From NCBI GenBank assembly GCA_029844215.1, contig CM056724.1, positions 32,278,446 through 32,342,445 of the forward strand: a DNA stretch of 64,000 nucleotides, given 5' to 3'. Within the stretch, counting starts at the first letter, position 1, and every line of letters begins with the position of its first letter. The notes below the pieces were generated by a model. That model was not told the DNA's origin. It searched no databases and worked only from the letters and a program-made list of their open reading frames with translations. This DNA is from Przewalskia tangutica. Its lineage: Eukaryota > Streptophyta > Magnoliopsida > Solanales > Solanaceae. Of this stretch, positions 1 through 12,333 are shown piece after piece. The translations under genes and the position numbers were made by a program.

Positions 1-785
1 TATTCACAACGCACCAAAGTATATGTTACTTAATTTATAAGAATTTACGTATGAAGTTTTAAGACTATGAACCTCAATTTTTTTTAAAGGTTAAGAGACT
101 TTATTTTTCAAGTTATGAGACTTGATTCTTAAAGGAAGAAATGAATTGATTTACAAGTATAGAATACTTGATTTGGAAAGACTTGATTTATAAAGTTAAG
201 AAGCTTGATTCTAAAGATAAGAAGCTTGATATTCTAAGTTAAGAAATTGGTTTTCTTAAAAGTTAAGAGACTTGAAGTATTTTGAAAGCTATGTAATTCG
301 ATTTGAAAGTATAAGTCTCTTGGTTATAAAAGGAATGAATTTGTCTAAGACATAAAAAGTTATAACGGCTTTATGGAAAGTTTGTTATAACAACTTTATG
401 GAAGATTAAAAGAATGATTTTCTTCAGTAATGTAAGCAAATAATTGATTTGAAATAAAGAATGGCAAATTGTTTTAAAGGTACCAATTGCTTAAGGTTTT
501 AAAGAAAGAAATCACTTGATTTAGAAGCCTAAATGTATTTCTAAAAAGCATTGTGACTTGTCTTGAAAAGTATATATGACTTGATACTACGGTTATTAGT
601 ATCTAGGAAGTTTTATTTGAAAGAGAATCATTTTAAAGGAGTAGAGGCACGTAGTACGTTGGGTTAAATTCCCGGATTTTATAATGACATGTTAGTGCCT
701 TAAGTAAACTAAAATGAGAGTGTATATGAACAAGACTAGTAAGAAGTTAGGGGATTTCTTAACTTGCTTATATATTGTATGATAA

Positions 786-843
786 GCCGGTAGTGCTTAT
801 GTTATGTATGATAAGTCGGTAGGGCTTATGTTATGTATGATGG
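786..843. repeat. 29-bp tandem repeat, two units
   Basis: Two near-identical units of the form gataagccggtagtgcttat followed by gttatgtat lie head to tail inside the LTR. They differ at only a couple of bases. Confidence 0.7.
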
Positions 844-855
844 CCGGTTGAGCTA

Positions 856-1196
856 GGGTAAGAGTATAAATGAGGGGTAAATCCCCAAGACGTTATACCA
901 CCTTATCCAGGGTAAGAGTATAAATGAGGGGTAAACCCCCAAGACGTTATACCACCTTCTGTGTATGATTGAGGGGTAAGAGTATAAATGAGGGGTAAAC
1001 CCCCAAGACGTTATACCACCTTCTGTGTATGATTGAGGGGGTAAGAGTATAAATGAGGGGTAAATCCCCAAGACGTTATACCACCTTCTGTGTATGAATG
1101 AGGGGTAAGAGTATAAATGCGGGGTAAACCCCCAAGACGTTATACCACCTTCTGAGTATGATTGCGGGGTAAACCCCCAAGAAATTATACCACTCC
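856..1196. repeat. Minisatellite of about 57-62 bp units inside the LTR
   Basis: About six imperfect head-to-tail units contain agtataaatgaggggtaaa followed by cccccaagacgttataccacc. Unit length varies slightly because of small insertions and deletions. On the minus strand the array gives a repetitive open frame, which is a by-product of the period and not a gene. Related LTRs in this window carry unrelated arrays in the same part of the LTR. Confidence 0.85.
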
Positions 1197-1337
1197 ATGG
1201 ATTTGCTACCCATGATGCGAGGAATACCTCATGCGGGCCCATACAGCCCTTGCGGGTGAAATAGTCTCAGGAGTAGAATTGCTAAATGATACTACGGGCA
1301 GGTGACCCTAAGTTGATCATAAGCTTCCTATTTTTAT

Positions 1338-1460
1338 GCAGTATACCTTTATGGGCAGACTTATGTGATTTTATCGCATCCCAGATTGGGCCGGGCAGTA
1401 TACCTTTATGGGCAGACTTATGTGACTTTATCGCGTCCCAGATTGGGCCAGCAGTATAGG
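1338..1460. repeat. 57-bp tandem duplication inside the LTR
   Basis: Two nearly identical units start gcagtatacctttatgggca and end with cccagattgggcc. A third, truncated start (gcagtatagg) follows. They lie in the same LTR as the larger minisatellite. Confidence 0.85.
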
Positions 1461-2116
1461 CGTCCCTCCAAAGGGGCGGATTAGGTTATGCAAGATACGT
1501 AAGTTATATATGAACTTGATGATTTTTCTTAAGTATGTACGTAAGAATTTGACTATACTCTTATTAAAATGGGAAAAGATAATAAGGTACGCTTAAGTTC
1601 ACGAGATGGTAATGACACGGTAGGATCTGGTATTTACCCTTTTTATACTTGCCCCTGTCATTCTTTTACTGCTTATGATTTGTTTATCGTACCTTATTTT
1701 CCGTTCCATATTCGCACTGTTATCGACTTCTTCGGGCCGCGTTCATGTCCGCAGTTTAGGTACGATTGTGGATCCGCGAGCTTAGGATCCTGGTTCAGCA
1801 TTTGAGATGGCTTCAATGTTCCGGAGCTTGTCGTCATGGTTATGTATATTCAGGGGTACGGCGGGGCCTTGTCCCGTCATAGTATTTGTTCAAATTTTAG
1901 AGGTCTGTATTCATCTGTGGGCTGGACTGGCTAGAGTTGTTTTTACATTGTTAAACAGTGTAGACCCTTTTGGGTAATTTTTATGTTATGTCCGCCTTAT
2001 CGGCTTGGCCTTAGTTTAAAAAAAAATGTTATTTATCTTCCGCAGTTTGTTATGTTGTATGTTTAGAAGGGTGCCCAGGTAGGGCACCAGTCGCGGCCCG
2101 GGATCGGGTCGTGACA

Positions 2117-3697
2117 TGTATAATATAACACATAAGGAAATAATCATCTCAAATCTAGACTTAAAGGTTCCAACATTTTCAACAACCAATTCGAACTTAA
2201 TAGTCGACAAGTTCATTAACATGTTATCTCAAGTGTACGAGTTTCCTTAATGTAATACAACCAAAATAGTCAAATACAAGACATGTAGCACATAATTGCT
2301 AATGTCAATATGTTTTGGCATTCTCGGATTACAATATGTAATGACATAGTAATATATTTTTTATTCATGCATCGATACTCGTACCAATGCTCATCACATC
2401 ATGAGTATGAGACTCTCTATCGTACCCCTACCCTTATTATTTCCATTTTTAATCTTGAATCAATAAAAACATTCCTCAAATAAAGTCTAGAAAGTCTTAA
2501 CATACCTCGAATGTTGAGTAAATGCTACACGAACCTTAAGGTTTTGCCTTTTTTGTGACGCTTTGGCACACTTTCAATCTATCAAATACGCATTATTCAT
2601 AAGAAAATGAGTCTGTAGATGTTGATATTGTTGTATTGATTCGAGACCCAAAAAATGGACATAAAAGGGTGATCCCGAGCCCATAAGGGCAAAAATGAAA
2701 TTTTATTCAAAAATAGTTTACCCATAGCCTAAAGGTTAAGAATATGAAAACTCATTGAAATTTGATCACAAATCGATACTTAAATACATAATTTACTTGA
2801 AAACTCATTTTCATGAAAATCCCAATTTCTAAGCTAAATTCATGGATGGAATTGTTGAATAACCGATGAAATCACGAGAAAATATTAAGCTTAAGATTAG
2901 AAATATACCCCTAAATCACGACGTGAATATAGCCCTTGAAATCACCCAAAATCGAATCCCTAGCTCAATATATGAAATTATGAAGTCTAGGTTCGAATTG
3001 GAAATAAAATCTAATCTGCCCAGGGTCCTTCTTCGCGATCGCGATGTCTGGCCTTACCCGGCCTAGCCGCAAAATTCTCTGTGAATGCGATGGCCAACCC
3101 GCGATCGCGTAGCGTCCTCTCCCCCACCCTTCTTCGCAAACGGGAAGGCTACCTCACGAACGCATATGAGGACACCAGCACCAAAAACCACCAGTTCCAA
3201 AATAGGCTTCGACCTTCGATTCAACATCCGAAACTCATACGAAACCTCCCGGACATAAACCAAATATGTATTTCATTCATAAAATATGCTCCGGACCTGC
3301 TCGCGCACTCAAAACACTCAAAAGAGGTCGTCTTGACCCGATGTTGATTGTGGTCAACTCCATATCCTCTACTAACTAGTTTCTCAACCAATGACCCAAA
3401 TTACACCAGAACTCCTCAGGAATCGAACCAACAGTTCGACTAAGTCATAAATTACATTTCGAAACTAGTGGAATCGATGAAACTCTCATTCGACCCCTGG
3501 TGTTGACTTTGGTCAAACTTTCTCAATTTCTTAACTTAGAAATTTCTAACTTCAAGAATTCTTCTCCAATATGCACCCGATTATCTTGAGAATCGTACCA
3601 CCCATTCCCGCAAGTCACGAATATATTTTTAGAGCTAGGAGATGGTATTTTGAGGGAAAAGAGACTACAAGCTCAAAATGACATGGACAGTCATTAA
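2117..3697. other. Decayed LTR-like DNA, no gene
   Basis: No credible coding region is visible; the open frames here are under 90 codons. The stretch around 3,020-3,260 (cgatcgcg-rich, then accaccagttccaaaatagg and cccggacataaacca) has the style of solanaceous Gypsy LTRs as I know them. The segment ending near 3,690 (ctacaagctcaaaatgaca) resembles the end of such LTRs. The hAT element that follows appears to sit in it. The assignment rests on recollection, not on a partner copy in this window. Confidence 0.35.
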
Positions 3698-4474
3698 TAG
3701 GGCTGTTATCCGTCCGGTCCGGGTATCGACATATCCGGACCGGACTGATAAGGTTACCGGTCCGGACCGAGAATCAGACCAATAAGGTTTTGGTCCTGAG
3801 TCGAGATCCGTTACTGGACCGAAACCTTATCGGTCCGGACCGGTAAGATTTTTTCTGGTCGGGTCCGGGACCCAGATTTTTTTTAATTTTTTTTTAATAC
3901 AATTGAATTTCCAATACTGAAATTGTCATTCTCGGACACATTATCATAAAATTTGATGTTGAAATGTATTGTATATCGCGAGATATTTAGCGAAGAAAAG
4001 GGAAAATTAGTAACTGATTTGGGGAAAAAGTGAAATTGATTGGCTAGACGGACGTTTTTTGAGAAATCGGTTGTGCCAAACGTCCGACCTCGTCTCGAAA
4101 ACATACGCGAAATAAAAAAAATAGGTGAAACGGACGTCCGAGCGCAGAGTTATGACCATTTAAAATTTTACCAATTTACAACTATATTTTATGTCAATGC
4201 TTCAAATTAAAACATAAAGTCTATATCACATATATTCTTAAAACATGTAAAATAGTCCAACATTAGGGAATATTGCAATTAAATATAATTAGAGTTGACT
4301 GAGGGGGCTGGGGGCCGGGTATATTACCGGGTTACCGGACGGCTCATTATCGGTCCGGGTAATTTTCTGATACTCGTATCCGGACCGATAAAATTTCGAT
4401 CCGAGTATCGATCTGAATTTATCGGTCCGGTTTTCAGATAATTACCGGGAGTATCCGGATCGATAACAGTCCTG
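3698..4474 (+). mobile_element. Non-autonomous hAT-like element (hAT1)
   Basis: The left end TAGGGCTGTTATCCGTCC and the right end (minus strand CAGGACTGTTATCGATCC) form an imperfect terminal inverted repeat. Subterminal DNA is dense in cggtccggaccg palindromes, and an inverted repeat of about 30 bp lies at 3,770-3,850. The middle (about 3,900-4,140) matches 60,880-61,140 in the opposite orientation, so hAT1 and hAT2 are one family. I could not find a convincing 8-bp target duplication at this copy. No transposase is encoded. Confidence 0.7.
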
Positions 4475-4996
4475 GGGTAACTCTGACTATATGAGTCAAG
4501 AGCGTATCCCCGAATAAAATACGTAAGTCTAGAAAACAAGAAACAATGTCTGAATAAGATAGAACAATAGTAATATAGAGATCCGGTAGCCAATACTCAC
4601 GCTTTTAGGCTATAATTTTTTCCTCATAACCAGAAAATCTTCCATTGAAATAACTTTAAAATTTTAAACTTCCTCTCTCTTTTTAATGCTTTATCCACTT
4701 ACTTTCTCTAAATCTCTCTATCACTCTACCTTAATACCCGCTCTCTCTTCGATAATCCCAAGACGTACAACCTGTGAATTGTTAAAGAAAATATATGGGA
4801 GATGATGACAGCGATGAGGTTGAGGAAAGAAGACAACATTGGCAGTCCATCCTTGATTTTTAGAGCTTCAACGATGTGGGTTCTCCATCGATATATTGAA
4901 GATAATGACCTAGAAATATCATTAAAGACCACTGAAACTTGATTTGATCATTTTTATGAGTATTTGTAATTTGTCTTCGGTTGGGTGATATTGTTT
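4475..4996. other. Anonymous AT-rich DNA
   Basis: I see no gene, repeat pair or element end that I can name. Short open frames are present on both strands, but none has a recognisable motif. Confidence 0.5.
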
Positions 4997-5215
4997 TTGT
5001 TTTTTTTATTGACGAAGGAACGCTGCTTTCTTTCGAGTCGCGCATGAGGTAAATCCCGGATCGACGCAATAGCGCAAACCGCGTCGGTAATTCACACTTG
5101 TGGCCAAGTGTGTGAGCTCAAGAGGCGAAGACAGGCCAGGCGTTACCCTGGGGTTTCGAACTTGTGACCAAGCTCTCCCACACCACCCAACGAGGATACC
5201 CTCTGCCTTCAAGAC
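4997..5215 (-). mobile_element. SINE-like tRNA-derived retroposon, minus strand
   Basis: On the minus strand the unit opens with gggtatcctcgttgggtggt, a possible A-box region. It then has a B-box-like gttcgaaacccc near 5,151-5,162 and ends in an A-rich tail, seen as a T-rich tract at about 4,990-5,010 on the plus strand. This is the layout of plant Pol III SINEs. I recognise the style but cannot name the family. A degenerate LTR or tRNA relic are alternatives. Confidence 0.45.
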
Positions 5216-6040
5216 CAACTTAGAAACATCTTAAGGAGTTTTTTATAAATTTTAGAGGTCTTTGGAGACGATTTGAGGCGAATTGTGCTGAATTTCATAT
5301 TGAAAACTCGAGATTGAAGACGACTCCATTTGTGTGCGCCCCTCCACCCCACACACGAAATGTATCCTATGTATATGAATATTTATACCAGTGATACACA
5401 TGATATAGATGTGTCCCAGAGGCGTTTTTATATACATATCCTAAACTCGTTTAGGTATTTCCATCTAGTTCCTAGTTCCAACTTCCAAGTTCCAAGAACG
5501 CCCATTCAAGTTTCGCTTCTGGTCTTCTCCGATATGAGATGACAATGAATACGTTAATTTTTGGAATGATATATATTTCAAATGTAAAACTAGAAAGAGA
5601 ATCTACAAATTGTGTAGTATCTCGTCTGTTTTGCTTGTTTCTTATGGTTATACAATGCTAACTTTTGGGTTTCAATAGCTAAACATATTCTTTGGCTAAA
5701 AATATGTCAATATAGTCTTTGGGTGTCGTATATGGATGTCAAAACCCCATTAAAAGTCAAGAGGAGACAGTACATGTTATACGTAGGTATATATTGGCTA
5801 TGAACAAAGAAGTAACAAGATGCTTGAAGATTCATTTTCTCACTACGTCAATAAATTCTACTTTAATGAATTTACAAAATTTAATGATTGTATAAGTAAA
5901 ATTCTTTTTTCACTTTACAAGACTCAAAATTATAATATCGTATACACTGTTATCCGTAAGTATATATTGGCTATACACTATTAACAATGAGTATACACTA
6001 CCTGAAATTTTAAAAAAAACTTCTTTACCATACATACATA
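5216..6040. other. Anonymous AT-rich DNA, no gene
   Basis: Nothing with a recognisable domain or paired ends was found. The motif of the type gtatatattggctatgaa or gtatatattggctatacac occurs twice (about 5,787 and 5,961), which suggests an old local duplication. Confidence 0.45.
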
Positions 6041-6100
6041 AAGGGCAGCTCGGTGCACTAAGCTTCTACTATGAGCGGGGTCCGAGAAAGGGTCGGACCA
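6041..6100 (+). mobile_element. 5' fragment of an Au-like SINE
   Basis: The stretch aagggcagctcggtgcacta and onward matches the head of the longer SINE at 63,325-63,500, including the A-box region and the ggtccgagaaagggtcggacc block. Everything downstream of the head is missing. The fragment is flanked on both sides by accatacatacat, which could be a target duplication or simple-sequence growth. Confidence 0.7.
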
Positions 6101-6159
6101 TACATACATGCATACATATATACATACATGCATATATAGGCTGAATACATAACTACAAA

Positions 6160-6350
6160 AAAAGGATCTACCGTGACAATTTGGGTGTGACGGTTTTAAA
6201 AACTGTCACATGTTATGACGGTTTTAGCATTGACTTTCTGGTCAATGGGCGTTCGTGACAGATGTGTGATGGTTTTATTAACCGTCACAACTTTGTGACA
6301 TCTGTGTGACGGTTATTTCAACTGTCACATGTTTTTGTGACGATTTTTAA
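6160..6350. repeat. CACTA1 left subterminal repeat cluster
   Basis: At least six motifs of the form gtgacggtt or its complement aaccgtcaca occur in both orientations within 190 bp. A matching cluster lies at the other end. Such clusters bind the transposase in characterised CACTA/Spm elements; that role is inferred here. Confidence 0.8.
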
Positions 6351-7015
6351 ATTAACATTTTATTTTTCTTTTTTTAATCCATCCGACCCGACCCATTTAA
6401 CACAAAAACCCATTTTTCATTACAAAAATCGACCAAATTCATAACCACACCAATTTATTCATCTAAAAAAAACCACTCTACAGTGAACCCCGTCGTGAAC
6501 AGTAACATTGGCGGCGAAACGCTATTTCCGGCAACCACATGAATCCAATGGAGGCGACACTTACACCATTAGCTTCGTCTCTTCAAGCCCGTCATTTCCA
6601 TACTAACCACAACCTTCGATTCATCCTATTTATCCATCAATTTCAGATCGAAAATATCCTCTATTCCGGTCTATTTTTTGGAAATTCCGACTGATTGAGC
6701 GAGTTTCGACGATAGTGGGTTACACCACTGTGACCGTCGTATCACATCAGTCATTTCCATACCACCACCGTTCTTTGTCTCTTCCATTTAGACCCGTCGG
6801 CCATTAATAGGTGTTGTAACCCTAGCCGCCGTCATCGATTTTTTGGCCACCGGAGCAACAATCGACGGTCGTGGCTGGTACCATTACATTGAAAATCATT
6901 GCAAAAATTAGAGAAATCTTAGTTTTTTTTACTCTCAGTTCGAATTAGAAAAAGTCAAAAACCCTTAAACTTTCCCTTTTCAATCGCACAAACAACAATT
7001 CTCTGAGTGGAATCG

Positions 7016-7053
7016 ATGAGTCGAAACGCGTCTCGGTTCGCTGACCGGAGAAG
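7016..7053 (+). other. Possible first exon of a CACTA1 transcript
   Basis: After a long leader-like stretch without an upstream ATG close by, an ATG opens MSRNASRFADRR and runs directly into AG|GTAAAC, a plausible 5' splice site. This is the only place in the element where start, short exon and donor fall together. No downstream exon was identified with confidence, so this may be coincidence. Confidence 0.2.
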
Positions 7054-8502
7054 GTAAACTCACTTCTTTTGTGTTTTAAGTTTTTTGCTATCTAATGTGC
7101 ATTATGTGTTCAGTATGATTTGATTATGTGTTGGTTAATTTTTGGACTGTTAGCTTGATTCAAAACATGTTTAAATAAATGTTAAGTGTTACTTGAATTT
7201 ATTATGTTATGCATGTCGGCTATACTATGACTATTTTTGAATCCTTAAGTGCATTTATCAAGTTGTCGTTTACTGTTTAGAGTCATGATCTGCATATACA
7301 TTGTTCTGAATGTATTCGTATAACTTATCTAGGCTTAAATATGGTAAATGAGCTTAACGACATGTATTATATGGACTGCTTGTTTGTCTTCTGTGATGTA
7401 AGGTTAATATGAGTCAAAGTCATTTTGAAAACATGTGTGTATAACCAGAAACTAATATTTTGTGTCCTCCTAAGTCATCTCACATCTCGATTGTTACTGT
7501 TGTTGCTGTTAATTGCGCAATTCTTACAATTATTAGATTAAAATCATGTTATGTTAAGCTGCATCTCTGCTTGTGTTCTATATCCTATATCCTGGTTTGC
7601 ATCTCGTTGCATGTGTTGAATATGTGCGGATACACGAGGGTGCTAAGACTGCTAAAATGAGGTGTGTCTGTTAAAATGTTTGTTTCTGCATGAGATCTAG
7701 CCTAAAACAACTTAGAGATTTCCCTTACAATCCATCTATATACTTTCCTGCTTGTTTTCAGTGTCAAAATGCCTTCATATTATCATGTGAAGTCTTCTAT
7801 GTTATTTGAGGTTGATTGCCACACTCTTATGCCTGCATTATGAGGATTCAATTTGCTACAGTTACATGGTAACATGCTCGGCTTGATGTTAGGCATTTAT
7901 GCTGTCACACCTTGCGCTGAGCTAGTATTGCATTTTTTTAGATGATTAATGCTATTTTGTTGCTGTCATATTCTGGGCTTAACTTGCATTTGAGTTTCTC
8001 TCAGACTTGGTTGTTACACTTTGGGCTGTTGTGGTGAAGATACGGATATTACACTTGAAATCTCCGCTTTGCTATATGGTTCTTGAGGCCAAGAGTTGCT
8101 GCCTCTTTGGCCATTCTGTTGCTACCTGTTTGCTACTGCTCTGCTGTTGGGAATAACTTGCTACACTTGAATGAAAGAAACATACATCCAGTAATTACTG
8201 ATGCATTTTTACTGAACTGCTGCAACTCTGAGATGATATTTTGGGTTGAAATCACTGTTGTTTTGGCCAAACTATTGCTGCACTTTAGGCAGATTTGAGG
8301 CCAAATTGTTGTTGTGTTTTCTTGGACAAATTTGAGCCAGTTACTATTATGTTTTGAGTCACACAGCTGCTGCATTTTGAACTAAATAACTGTTGTTTTC
8401 TGGCCACATTTTAACCTGCGTACTGTCGGATTTTTAGAACAGCTACTGCTGCGATTTCTGGTACAAGAACAGATTACTACACTTGATCGATTTCTATGAC
8501 AA
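7054..8502. other. CACTA1 interior, T-rich, no gene recognised
   Basis: The stretch is T-rich with recurring gctgctac/ttgctgc words, like a long plant intron. Open frames up to 80 codons are present on both strands but lack domains. Nothing recognisable as a captured host exon was found. Confidence 0.5.
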
Positions 8503-8935
8503 GAACATGATGCTACGCTTAGGCCATTGAAATTGAGGCCACGTCCCTTCGGTTCTGGTTATTTACTGATTTGAACAAGATACTACACTTAGGCCGAAAA
8601 GAATAATTAATTTGAGGTCATGATCCTTCCGGAAAGGTTGTCCCTCGGTTTGCTTTCCTTCGGAAAGGACGATGATGACACTTATGGATCTTTCAGATAT
8701 ATACCGGATACCAACATACTTGGTGGGGCGATTATATTGACTGATGAGTCACTAGTTCGCAGTCATGACTTGCTTGGGATGTCCCTTTACAAAAATATAG
8801 ATCTGAGCCCTCCGTAATTAAAACTCCTATTGATTTATACGGATCCGAAGGTTTTACTCGCATTTATTTATTATTTTACTAACTCTTTTACTAAGTATTT
8901 TTGCAGGTACCCGGAGACGCATCCCGAAGCTAAAG
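8503..8935 (+). repeat. CACTA1 internal module, copy 1 (uninterrupted)
   Basis: This segment is repeated at 11,209-12,333. It includes ccttccggaaaggttgtccc, the site gcagtcatgacttg (8,760-8,773) and the end ttttgcaggtacccggagac, which looks like a 3' splice site followed by exon sequence. Copy 1 has the empty form of the hAT3 target, gtcatgac once at 8,762-8,769. A 65-codon open frame crosses it but has no recognised domain. Confidence 0.85.
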
Positions 8936-10739
8936 CATGCGCAGAAAAGGAAAATAAAAGTGAAATACCGCTAAGTTCTCTTCACTCCCTCTTTATATGA
9001 TTTTTTCTTTCGTTATAATCTTGTTAAATATAGATATGCATGTCTAGCTTAAATATCTCTTAAATAGTTATCATTAGATGTTTATTTTTCCTTTTTTGCC
9101 TTAAATATAGATAGATTATGGGAGTCTAGTTAGATTATATGAATTAAAGTCAATACTTACTTACATAATTATCTGAAGTATTCAATTTACTACTACTACT
9201 AGGTACTTTGAGGGTCAACTTATGCAATTATCTGAAGTAGAGACATAAGATACATTGGAGACTCCTCAAGTCAATATAACTAAGCTGTAGAAGAGGTAAT
9301 CTCATTTGATCTACCTTTGCAGTTTGTATTGTACTATAGGTCATTGGCTTCCCTGTTATCATTTAGGTGTCAAAAATTGCAAAAACGTTATATCATTGTA
9401 CTTTCTTCAACAGTGTATAATCATAATATTATTTCTCATTGAATCTCTGTCTTTCTTTCATATTGATGTGGTTTGTCTGCAAACCACTGTCTAGTGTGTA
9501 TATTGTGTTAAGGTCGTCTGATCGACAATTAGTTATAATATTGTGTATTTTTACAGGTGTTACAAAGGTCGAGTGTTGTTATAGTGTCAAAACTTACATT
9601 TTTTCTTTCAAGAAATATCGTTATTTTAAGAAAGCTTTGCATTTTCTCTATTTATGATGCATAGAGTATTTTTAATATCATAACACCTGGTTTAATTCAT
9701 TTCGTCATGAAATTGAATACTAATAGACAATTGGGTAATTTGTCTAGGGGATTCTTATATGGTAGGTTCACAGTATAACTGACAAACAAGAGAGAATAAA
9801 CATGGCTAAATATAAAACTGAATTGAATTAACGATTGGTTTAAATATGAGATATTTATGGCTTCGTCTCTAAGGTTATTATGTCGTGTGTGATGAAAGAG
9901 TTGATGTGTCTGTAATTTGAGGTACACATTTAGACTATCAATTTTATAAGTCTGACTATTTTATATCATTTTCGAGATTAATTATAGAGATGGCCAATCA
10001 CATCATACTCTACAAGATACATTATGTTGACATGTAGTACAACTATGAGCCTGGGACTGGAGTAAAGTACAGATCACTCAGAGAAGTTGAGTGACGGTTG
10101 AACGGTGAACTATTTGCTCCTAGAACTAGTGCACCGACAGTGAGAAACTATCCTAAGGCAAGCTATTCCACCTTGGGTTACTGTTTTTGAGCAGCTGCTA
10201 TATATCCTGACATATTACTGAATTTTGAGGAGGTTACTACACTTTTGAGGGTGGGAAATCTCCTCTGTCTCAATACCCATTTTTAAGTTGGTATATGTCA
10301 TATAGTTGTGATATTTTGTTGTGTGCTTAGCTGTTATGGCCATCTATTATGATTGGACATTGCTATATTGCCGCCACATATGGAACTTGATGATATGCTC
10401 ATCTACTGGATTGAAGTAGTGTACTTCGAGATACTAAGTTTAATGGGAAATCCCCATTGCATGTGACTTTGAGTAGGAAGATCTGTTTGAGTTGTCCTTT
10501 TCTAATTTTTCCATTGCCATGAGAAATTGTTGCATATGTTGCTATATTATGCTTAGATACATTTTAAAGATTGTCTGCGGTTGGAAGATGTTTTGTTACT
10601 ATATTGTTTGATGAGTTGCCTCTATTCTACAAAAAGAACAAAATACTACTCTTGAGGTGTCGACTCTATTATGCATTCATGATCGTTGTCTCTATAAAAT
10701 GAATAGATATTGCACTTGGTTTCAGTTGTTTTTTCAAGC
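8936..10739. other. CACTA1 interior, no gene recognised
   Basis: After the exon-like end of module copy 1 (in one frame YPETHPEAKACAEKE) the sequence becomes AT-rich with short open frames only. No domain, repeat pair or RNA gene could be supported. Confidence 0.5.
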
Positions 10740-11190
10740 TCACTGCTGCTCTATTTTCTAGTCTTTTGCTGCTGCATTTTAAGTTAAACAACTGTTGCAT
10801 TTTGGGGGCTGAATTGTTGTTAGCTGCTACTCTTTGATGTATCTTGATACTACTTGTTGCTCCTGAAATTTGAGCTACTACTGTAGTTGCTGGTTTTGGC
10901 TCTGTGTCGAACTGATTTCGACCATCTTTTGGCTACTGGTTTTGATCATTTTCGGATTGATTTTTAGGCCATTATAGTTACTGGTTTTGGCTCTGTGTCG
11001 GACTGATTTCGACCAATTTTTGGACTGATTTTGGCCCTCTTTTGGCTACTGATTTTGGTCCTTTTGGCTACTATTTTGACAATTTTTCGGACTGATTTTG
11101 ACCATTTCGCTTCTGATTCTGGACCATTTTGCTACTGATTTTTTTGCCATTCTATTACTTTGAGGTTGTTTCGGACAACTGTTGTACTTC
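10740..11190 (+). repeat. Degenerate repeats in CACTA1 interior
   Basis: Loose head-to-tail units built from ttttggctactggttttg and cggactgattttgacc follow one another with frequent insertions and deletions. CACTA2 has a comparable array in reverse orientation at about 57,640-58,090, which supports a common family. Confidence 0.6.
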
Positions 11191-11208
11191 GAATACTTTA
11201 CCTATTTG

Positions 11209-12333
11209 AACAAGATACTACACTTAGGTCAATGAAATTGAAATTGAGGCTGTGGCCCTTCAGTTTTGGTTATTTACTGATTTGAACAAGATACTACACT
11301 TGGGCCGATGAGAATAATTAATTTGAGGCCATAACCCTTCCGGAAAGGTTGTCCCTTGGTTTGTTTTCCTTCGGAAAAGGGTGATGATGACACTTATGGA
11401 TCTTTCACATATATATCGGATACCAACATACTTGGCGGGGCGACTAGATTGACTGACGAGTCACTAGTTCGCAGTCATGACTAGGGATGTCAATGGGGCG
11501 GGGCGGGGGCGGGGGAAGGGTATCTCATACCCGTACCCACCATCTAAAACACATCCCCACCCCCGCCCCACCACCCATCACGGGTAGTAATTCTTCCACC
11601 CGTCCCCGCCCCACTTACTTCACGCGGATACCCACTTACCCGACGGATACCCATTAATAAAATGCTCAAATAACGTCTAGCAATTGTTTTAGTCACCAAA
11701 ATGAAAGTTATATAAGAAAAAAGAGAAAAAAAAAGGAACATTTCCACTATTGTGTATCGAATATCAATTCTAAAACCTTGTCAAAATATTATGAATATTA
11801 AAAAACAGTAAAGATGAAAATATTTAACAAAAAAAAGGAGAACAAAGAGAATAAGAAAAAGAAATGTGGTGCATTACGGTGCAGGTTAGCTCAAGTCACA
11901 TTTTAAATCAAGAAAGGGTCAAATAAATTCGTAAATAAACTAATAGATGATACAGATATGGGCGGTGCGGGTACGGTCGGTGTGGGTATGGTGCGTGGCG
12001 GGGCGGGTGCGGGGCGGGTCTTATATGAAATTCACCCCCGCCCCACTACCCATGGCGGGTAGCACTTTTGATACCCATACCCGCCCCACCACCCACCAAA
12101 CCATCCCCCATACCCGCCCCAATTGGAGCGGGGCGGTACCCGCATTTACCCGCCCCACTGACATCCCTAGTCATGACTTGTTTGAGTTGTCCCTTTACAA
12201 AAAATATAGATCTGAGTCCTCCGTAATTAAAACTCATATTGTTTTATACGGATCCGAAGGTTTTACTCGCATTTATTTATTATTTACTAACTCTTTTACT
12301 ATGTGTTTTTGCAGGTACCCGGAGACGCATCCC
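11209..12333 (+). repeat. CACTA1 internal module, copy 2 (split by hAT3)
   Basis: Bases 11,209-11,481 and 12,178-12,333 together match copy 1 at 8,503-8,935, through to the shared tttgcaggtacccggagac and cgcatccc. The hAT3 element lies in the middle. A short third copy of part of the module (ttttatacggat, then ctgaaggttttactcgcatt) sits at about 12,390-12,450. Confidence 0.85.
11482..12169. mobile_element. Non-autonomous hAT element (hAT3), 688 bp
   Basis: The ends TAGGGATGTCA and TGACATCCCTA are perfect inverted repeats. A perfect 8-bp target duplication gtcatgac flanks it (11,474-11,481 and 12,170-12,177). The duplicated module at 8,762-8,769 keeps the empty target with one gtcatgac, which independently proves the boundaries. 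The subterminal parts are rich in gggcggg/cccgccc in both orientations. The centre is A-rich and encodes no transposase. Confidence 0.95.

Larger units (their letters stand above)
1..2116 (+). mobile_element. Tekay-type LTR, 3' part, cut by window edge
   Basis: The terminal hexamer gtgaca at 2,111-2,116, and the sequence just inside it read on the minus strand (...CGGGCCGCGACTGGTGCCC), match the outer ends of the LTRs at 15,096, 28,042 and 38,495. The stretch 720-835 also matches the Y LTR near 39,340-39,440 in reverse. The LTR therefore reads in the plus direction and ends at 2,116; its start lies outside the window. It holds three tandem-repeat blocks. Whether it is a solo LTR or part of a full element cannot be decided here. 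Confidence 0.72.

Noticed and set aside
853..1242. 129-codon minus-strand open frame with repeated peptide
   Set aside because: It is produced by the minisatellite period and has no other coding sign.
5151..5162. B-box-like gttcgaaacccc taken as a possible tRNA gene
   Set aside because: No cloverleaf could be built around it, and the surrounding unit looks like a SINE with an A-rich tail.
7460..8375. Several 60-80-codon frames with Cys/Leu-rich peptides in CACTA1
   Set aside because: T-rich intron-like DNA with no ATG context, domain or conservation in the duplicated module; not supported as small secreted proteins.
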